In this document: positions 7,227 through 10,741 of the stretch, in pieces
Position numbering within the stretch: the stretch's first letter is position 1
How the letters are laid out: each line of letters opens with the position of its first letter
NCBI GenBank assembly: GCA_030698645.1
Contig: JAUYMV010000624.1
Location: forward strand, 1-10,741
DNA length: 10,741 nt
Origin: Mesorhizobium sp.
Lineage (GTDB): Bacteria; Pseudomonadota; Alphaproteobacteria; Rhizobiales; Rhizobiaceae
Direction: 5' to 3'
Notes under the pieces: model-generated
Databases searched by the model: none
What the model was told of the DNA's origin: nothing
The model's input: the letters and a program-made list of their open reading frames with translations, nothing else
Translations under genes and position numbers: made by a program

Positions 7227-8759
7227 TCACGCCGCCTGCGCCATGCGCTCCGCACTCATGCGATACGAGATCGCCTCGGCGAGGTGGATTCGTCCGACCT
7301 TCGCCTCGCCGTCGAGATCGGCAAGCGTGCGCGCCACGCGCAGCACCCGGTGGTAGGCGCGCGCCGAGAAGCCGAGCTTCTCGCTGGCGTCGCGCAACAG
7401 CGCGAGCCCGGCGGCGTCTGGCGCGGCGATCTCCTCAACGAGGGCGGCCGAGCAATGCGCATTGGTCGTCGCATGCGCCAGGCCGAAACCCGCGAAGCGC
7501 TCGCGCTGGATGGCGCGGGCGCGCGCCACGCGTTCGGCGACCGCGCTGCTCGGCTCTGCCCGCGACGGGCGGATCAGGTCGGCGGCGGAAACCGCCGGCA
7601 CTTCGATGCGGATGTCGATGCGGTCCATCAGCGGACCGGAAATGCGCGCCTGGTAGTCGGACTGGCAGCGCGGCCCGCGCAGGCACTTGTAGCCGGGCGA
7701 GCCGGCCATGCCGCAGCGGCACGGATTCATCGCCGCGACGAGCTGGATGCGCGCCGGATAGGTGACGCGGTGATTGGCGCGCGCGATGACGCATTCGCCC
7801 GATTCGAGCGGCTGGCGCAGCGCGTCGAGCACCTGCGGGATGAATTCGGGAAATTCGTCGAGGAAGAGTACGCCATTGTGCGCGAGCGAGGCTTCGCCCG
7901 GCCGGATGCGCAGGCCGCCGCCAACCATCGCGGCCATCGAGGCCGAATGATGCGGCGCCCGGAAAGGCCGCCGGTCGGTCAGCTTGCCGCCGCCGAGCTC
8001 GCCGGCGATCGAGGCGATCATCGATACTTCGAGCAATTCCTTGCGCGCCAGCGGCGGCAGGATCGAGGGCAAGCGCTGCGCCAGCATCGATTTTCCCGAA
8101 CCCGGCGGGCCGGACATCAGAAGGTTGTGGCCGCCGGCCGCCGCGACCTCGAGCGCCCGCTTGGCGCTCTCCTGCCCCTTGATGTCGGCGAGGTCCGGCA
8201 GGTTCCTGGCCGGCGCGTGGATGCTCGCCTCGGGGCGCGCGAGCACCTGCGTGCCGCGGAAATGATTGGCGATGCCGATCAGGCTGCGCGGCGCGATGAC
8301 GTCGACCTCGGCGCCGGCCCAGGCCGCCTCGGGGCCGGAATCGTGCGGGCAGATCAGCCCCTTGCCGATGGCGTTGGCGCCGATCGCCGCCGGCAGCGCG
8401 CCGGCGACCGCGGCGATCGTGCCGTCGAGCGACAATTCGCCGAGCACGACATAGTCCGCGATCGCGTCGCCGGGAATGGCGCCGAGCGCCGCCATCAGGC
8501 AGAGCGCGATCGGCAGGTCGTAGTGGCTGCCCTCCTTGGGCAGGTCGGCGGGCGCCAGATTGACGGTGACTTTCTTCGGCGGCATCGACAGGCCCGACGC
8601 GTGCAGCGCCGCCTGCACGCGCTCGCGGCTCTCGGCAACCGCCTTGTCGGGCAGGCCGACGATGTTCATGCCGATCTTGCCGGGACCGACCATCACCTGC
8701 ACGTCGACCGGAACGGCCTCGATGCCCTCGAATGCGACCGTGCTGACCCGCGCGACCAT
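7227..8759 (-). CDS. comM: YifB/ComM family Mg-chelatase-like AAA+ ATPase
   Basis: ComM is a hexameric AAA+ helicase that promotes branch migration when incoming DNA recombines during natural transformation; many non-competent bacteria also carry it. The protein has 510 residues, as usual. An N-terminal ChlI/Lon-protease-like domain (about 1-180, with VGLPDKAVAESRERV at 34-48) precedes the AAA+ core. The core has Walker A GPPGSGKS (217-224), the RPFRAPHHSAS segment (274-284), Walker B VLFLDE (297-302), a cysteine cluster C347/C349/C359/C365 and GPLMDRID near 385-392. A C-terminal helical domain follows (about 410-510). The start ATG (8759) has GGAGGGG (8772-8766) 6 nt upstream. Upstream lie a perfect palindrome and an exact LexA box, which suggests SOS control. 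It is downstream of gshB on the same strand, 124 bp away, and converges on the protease gene. Confidence 0.95.
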   Translation of the reverse strand: MVARVSTVAFEGIEAVPVDVQVMVGPGKIGMNIVGLPDKAVAESRERVQAALHASGLSMPPKKVTVNLAPADLPKEGSHYDLPIALCLMAALGAIPGDAIADYVVLGELSLDGTIAAVAGALPAAIGANAIGKGLICPHDSGPEAAWAGAEVDVIAPRSLIGIANHFRGTQVLARPEASIHAPARNLPDLADIKGQESAKRALEVAAAGGHNLLMSGPPGSGKSMLAQRLPSILPPLARKELLEVSMIASIAGELGGGKLTDRRPFRAPHHSASMAAMVGGGLRIRPGEASLAHNGVLFLDEFPEFIPQVLDALRQPLESGECVIARANHRVTYPARIQLVAAMNPCRCGMAGSPGYKCLRGPRCQSDYQARISGPLMDRIDIRIEVPAVSAADLIRPSRAEPSSAVAERVARARAIQRERFAGFGLAHATTNAHCSAALVEEIAAPDAAGLALLRDASEKLGFSARAYHRVLRVARTLADLDGEAKVGRIHLAEAISYRMSAERMAQAA

Positions 8760-8780
8760 TGCCTGCCCCTCCGCCGCTGC

Positions 8781-8795
8781 GTCCTGCCGCAGGAC
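8781..8795. repeat. 15-bp palindrome in the comM leader
   Basis: GTCCTGCCGCAGGAC has two perfect 7-bp arms around one central base. It sits 8 bp upstream of the comM ribosome site and 21 bp upstream of the start codon. It could be an operator, or in RNA a small stem-loop with a 3-nt loop next to the ribosome site. No family is assigned. Confidence 0.5.
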
Positions 8796-8851
8796 ACCGG
8801 CCCGTCACATGAGAATGACCTTAGGGAAGCACAGAATTCAACGCCAAGCAA

Positions 8852-8866
8852 GAACAATACAGGAAC
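8852..8866. promoter_or_regulatory. LexA (SOS) box upstream of comM
   Basis: The plus strand reads GAAC-AATACAG-GAAC, which is GTTC-CTGTATT-GTTC in the direction of comM. This is an exact match to the direct-repeat GTTC-N7-GTTC operator known for alphaproteobacterial LexA. It lies in the unusually AT-rich 124-bp gap between the end of gshB (8884) and comM, 92 bp before the comM ATG. Exact -35 and -10 elements of the comM promoter could not be fixed. Confidence 0.7.
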
Positions 8867-8883
8867 AAGAGAAGAAAACTCAG

Positions 8884-9822
8884 CTACCGCTTGGCCTCCA
8901 CCGCGTCCCAGAACAGGCTGGCGATGTCGGCCCCGCCAAAGCGTTTCACTTCGCGAACGCCGGTCGGCGAGGTGACGTTGATCTCGGTCATGTAGTCGCC
9001 GATGACGTCGATTCCGACGAGGATGAAGCCGCGTTCTTTCAGCGACGGGCCGATGCGGGCGCAGATCTCGCGCTCGCGGGCGGTCAGTTCGGTCGCCTCG
9101 GCGCGGCCGCCGACATGCATGTTGGAGCGGCTATCGTGCTCGGCCGGCACACGGTTGATCGCGCCGACCGCCTCGCCGTCGATCAGGATGATGCGCTTGT
9201 CGCCCTTGCGCACGTCCTTCAGGTAGCGCTGCACGATGAACGGCTCGCGGAACATCTGCGAAAACATCTCGAGCAGAGAGGCGAGGTTGCGGTCGTCGTC
9301 CTTGAGATGGAAGATGCCGGCGCCGCCATTGCCGTAGAGCGGCTTGATGATGATGTCGCCATGCGCCTTGCGGAAGGCGGCGACCTCGGACGGATCGCGC
9401 GTGATCAGCGTCTCCGGCATCAAATCGGGGAATTCGGTGACGAAGATCTTTTCCGGGGAATTGCGCACCCAGGCCGGGTCGTTGACGACCAGCGTCTTGG
9501 GGTGGATGCGCTCGAGGATGTGGGTGGTCGTGATGTAGTTCATGTCGAAGGGCGGGTCCTGGCGCAGCAGCACCACGTCCATTTCCGACAGGTCGCGCCG
9601 CTCGATCGGGCCGAGCGCATAGTGGTCGCCCTTGACGTCGCGCACTTCCATCGCCTCGAGCCCGGCCGTCACCTTGCCGTCGCCGAGCGACAGGCGGTCG
9701 GGCGTGTAGTGCCAGAGCTTGTGGCCGCGCCGCTGCGCTTCGAGCGACAGCGCGAACGACGTGTCGCCGGCGATCGACACCGTGCGGATATGGTCCATCT
9801 GGACGGCGACTTCGAGCGTCAT
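8884..9822 (-). CDS. gshB: Glutathione synthetase
   Basis: GshB joins gamma-glutamylcysteine and glycine with ATP, the second and last step of glutathione synthesis in the cytoplasm. The 312-residue length is normal. The N-terminal domain includes [13 protein letters not shown] (85-97), the conserved substrate-binding stretch of prokaryotic GshB. The ATP-grasp part shows [14 protein letters not shown] (157-170) with K160 and the glycine-rich loop, then NRVPAE (223-228), and [10 protein letters not shown] (280-289) carrying the metal- and substrate-binding E280 and N282. The start ATG at 9822 is preceded by GGAGG 6 nt upstream on the minus strand. The stop is TAG. The gene before it (gtrA-like) ends 96 bp upstream, and comM follows 124 bp downstream. 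Confidence 0.97.
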   Translation of the reverse strand: MTLEVAVQMDHIRTVSIAGDTSFALSLEAQRRGHKLWHYTPDRLSLGDGKVTAGLEAMEVRDVKGDHYALGPIERRDLSEMDVVLLRQDPPFDMNYITTTHILERIHPKTLVVNDPAWVRNSPEKIFVTEFPDLMPETLITRDPSEVAAFRKAHGDIIIKPLYGNGGAGIFHLKDDDRNLASLLEMFSQMFREPFIVQRYLKDVRKGDKRIILIDGEAVGAINRVPAEHDSRSNMHVGGRAEATELTAREREICARIGPSLKERGFILVGIDVIGDYMTEINVTSPTGVREVKRFGGADIASLFWDAVEAKR

Positions 9823-9918
9823 GGGAAACCTCCGGGACTGCGGACAGGCGGTGTATCGCGTCCGCGTCCGCGGGTCCAGAGAGCCCCGCGCTCGCGCTGT
9901 CGCATTGTCCGGCTTGCC

Positions 9919-10293
9919 TCAGCGGTCGAAGACGAAGCGGCTGTAGCCGAGGAAGGAGAGCGCCATAGCGAAAGCCGAGCCTATGACGAGCGCTGCCAGC
10001 GGCGGCAGCGCGGGGAACGTCAGCAGCACGGCCGAATAGACGGCGTAGTTGGCGATCGAGGTGGCGATGCCGACGCCGCCATAGCGCGCGCCCTCGGTCG
10101 CGACGGTGCGCGCGGACGGGCCGAAGGTGACATGGCGGTTGAGCTGCCAGGTGACGAGTAGGGCGGCGCCGATCGAAACGAGGCGGGCGCGGAACGGATC
10201 GAGCGGCGTTGCGCCGAGAAGCAAGGCGAGCACGGCCGCGTCGACGAGGAAGCCGATGCCGCCGACGAGCGCGAAACGGGCGATCCGGCCCAT
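9919..10293 (-). CDS. GtrA family membrane protein
   Basis: A 124-residue polytopic protein of the GtrA/DPMS family. These small four-helix inner-membrane proteins are thought to flip or present lipid-linked sugars made by a partner glycosyltransferase. Four hydrophobic stretches are visible, at about 5-27, 38-57, 70-92 and 97-121. The family marks RFALVGGIGFLVDAAVLA near the start, QLNRHVTF between helices 2 and 3, and the terminal YSRFVF are present. I chose the ATG at 10293, which gives the canonical N-terminus (MGRIARFALVGG) one base after the upstream glycosyltransferase stop; a TTG at 10350 would add 19 basic residues overlapping that gene. No strong ribosome site precedes it, which fits translational coupling. 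Confidence 0.88.
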   Translation of the reverse strand: MGRIARFALVGGIGFLVDAAVLALLLGATPLDPFRARLVSIGAALLVTWQLNRHVTFGPSARTVATEGARYGGVGIATSIANYAVYSAVLLTFPALPPLAALVIGSAFAMALSFLGYSRFVFDR

Positions 10294-10294
10294 C

Positions 10295-10741
10295 TCAGCC
10301 GGCGCGGCGGATCGGCGCCGGATCGCCGCGCATGATCGCGTCCGTTGCAAGCGTGCCCAGGCGAAGCGGATCGGTGCGCGCGGGCCCGAAGGCGAGATAG
10401 ACCATGCGCTTCTGCTCGGTGCGGCCGCGCGCCACCGAATCGAGGATGAGGCCGGTGGCCCCGAGCAGCATGGCCATGATCAGCAGGCCGATCGACAGCA
10501 TCCAGGTCGGCATGCGCGGCACCAGGCCGGTTTCGGCGAATTCGATCAGCACAGGCGTCATCAGCGCCAGGCTGACGCCGCAGATCGCCAGGCTGATCAG
10601 GCCGAAGAAGCGGAACGGCTGCGTCTCCTTCATCAGCATGGCGAACATCCAGAGGATCTTGGCGCCGTCCTTCCAGGTCGACAGCTTGGAATTCGAGCCC
10701 TCGACGCGGCGGCCGTAGTCGAGTGCGATCTCGACCACCGG
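10295..10741 (-). CDS. Family 2 glycosyltransferase (polyprenyl-phosphate type), C-terminal part
   Basis: The last 148 codons of a protein whose 5' end is beyond the right edge of the window. The stretch YGRRVEGSNSKLSTWKDGAKIL at its start (10714-10649) is the hallmark end of the catalytic domain in GT2 enzymes of the dolichol-phosphate-mannose synthase, GtrB and ArnC type, where the R-x-x-GxSK loop precedes the membrane part. Two hydrophobic segments follow: GLISLAICGVSLALMTPVLI and the LSIGLLIMAMLLGATGLIL region. Then comes a short basic cytoplasmic tail ending in PIRRAG. Such enzymes transfer a sugar to a polyprenyl phosphate, and the GtrA-type gene one base downstream is the expected partner. 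The sugar and final glycan cannot be told, and the nucleotide-binding domain is not visible. Confidence 0.85.
   Translation of the reverse strand, partial: PVVEIALDYGRRVEGSNSKLSTWKDGAKILWMFAMLMKETQPFRFFGLISLAICGVSLALMTPVLIEFAETGLVPRMPTWMLSIGLLIMAMLLGATGLILDSVARGRTEQKRMVYLAFGPARTDPLRLGTLATDAIMRGDPAPIRRAG

Noticed and set aside
7095..8975. A 626-codon open frame on the plus strand opposite comM and running beyond it.
   Set aside because: It is antisense to a fully convincing comM, is rich in Arg/Ala/Gly, and shows no domain. Long antisense open frames are expected at this GC content.
9823..9918. A promoter for gshB in the short gap before it (for example GATACA on the minus strand).
   Set aside because: The only -35 candidate is poor and the spacing is 15 nt, so it was not strong enough to list.
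8536..10161. A 541-codon open frame on the plus strand covering gshB and neighbours.
   Set aside because: It is antisense to gshB and gtrA, has no recognisable motif, and its composition is that of a shadow frame.

Overview
The window is about 10.7 kb of GC-rich chromosomal DNA. Codon use, gene content and gene order point to an alphaproteobacterium of the order Hyphomicrobiales (Rhizobiales), probably close to Mesorhizobium and other Phyllobacteriaceae. The clues are a rhizobial-type DnaK/DnaJ followed by a phosphatidylethanolamine N-methyltransferase, a PyrF with the rhizobial [10 protein letters not shown] active-site segment, an intracellular PHB depolymerase, and control sites of alphaproteobacterial type (LexA GTTC-N7-GTTC, CtrA TTAA-N7-TTAAC). 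This placement is inference from sequence features, not a database match.

Plus strand, 1-7010: the 3' end of dnaK, an intrinsic terminator and a structured 238-bp spacer, then dnaJ and a PmtA-like phospholipid N-methyltransferase. Next comes a tightly packed run of four genes: a flavin reductase-like protein, pyrF, a DUF1330 protein and a GNAT acetyltransferase. The flavin reductase and pyrF genes overlap by 4 nt, pyrF and DUF1330 abut, and 28 nt separate DUF1330 from the GNAT gene. An intracellular polyhydroxyalkanoate depolymerase (phaZ) and a secreted transglutaminase-like cysteine protease follow, each behind its own control region.

Minus strand, 10741-7227: the 3' end of a family 2 glycosyltransferase, a GtrA-family membrane protein one base behind it, glutathione synthetase (gshB), and the YifB/ComM AAA ATPase gene (comM). 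comM converges on the cysteine protease gene across a 216-bp spacer that holds a likely comM terminator.

The coding content is mostly housekeeping: protein folding, phosphatidylcholine synthesis, pyrimidine synthesis, PHB turnover, thiol metabolism and processing of incoming DNA. I found no defence island, prophage, insertion sequence, CRISPR array, tRNA or rRNA, and no clear undescribed system. The most interesting signals are regulatory: an exact alphaproteobacterial LexA (SOS) box upstream of comM, an exact CtrA-type site upstream of the secreted cysteine protease, and a TGC-N3-GCA palindrome of PhaR type over the phaZ promoter region. No intergenic stretch exceeds 300 bp.
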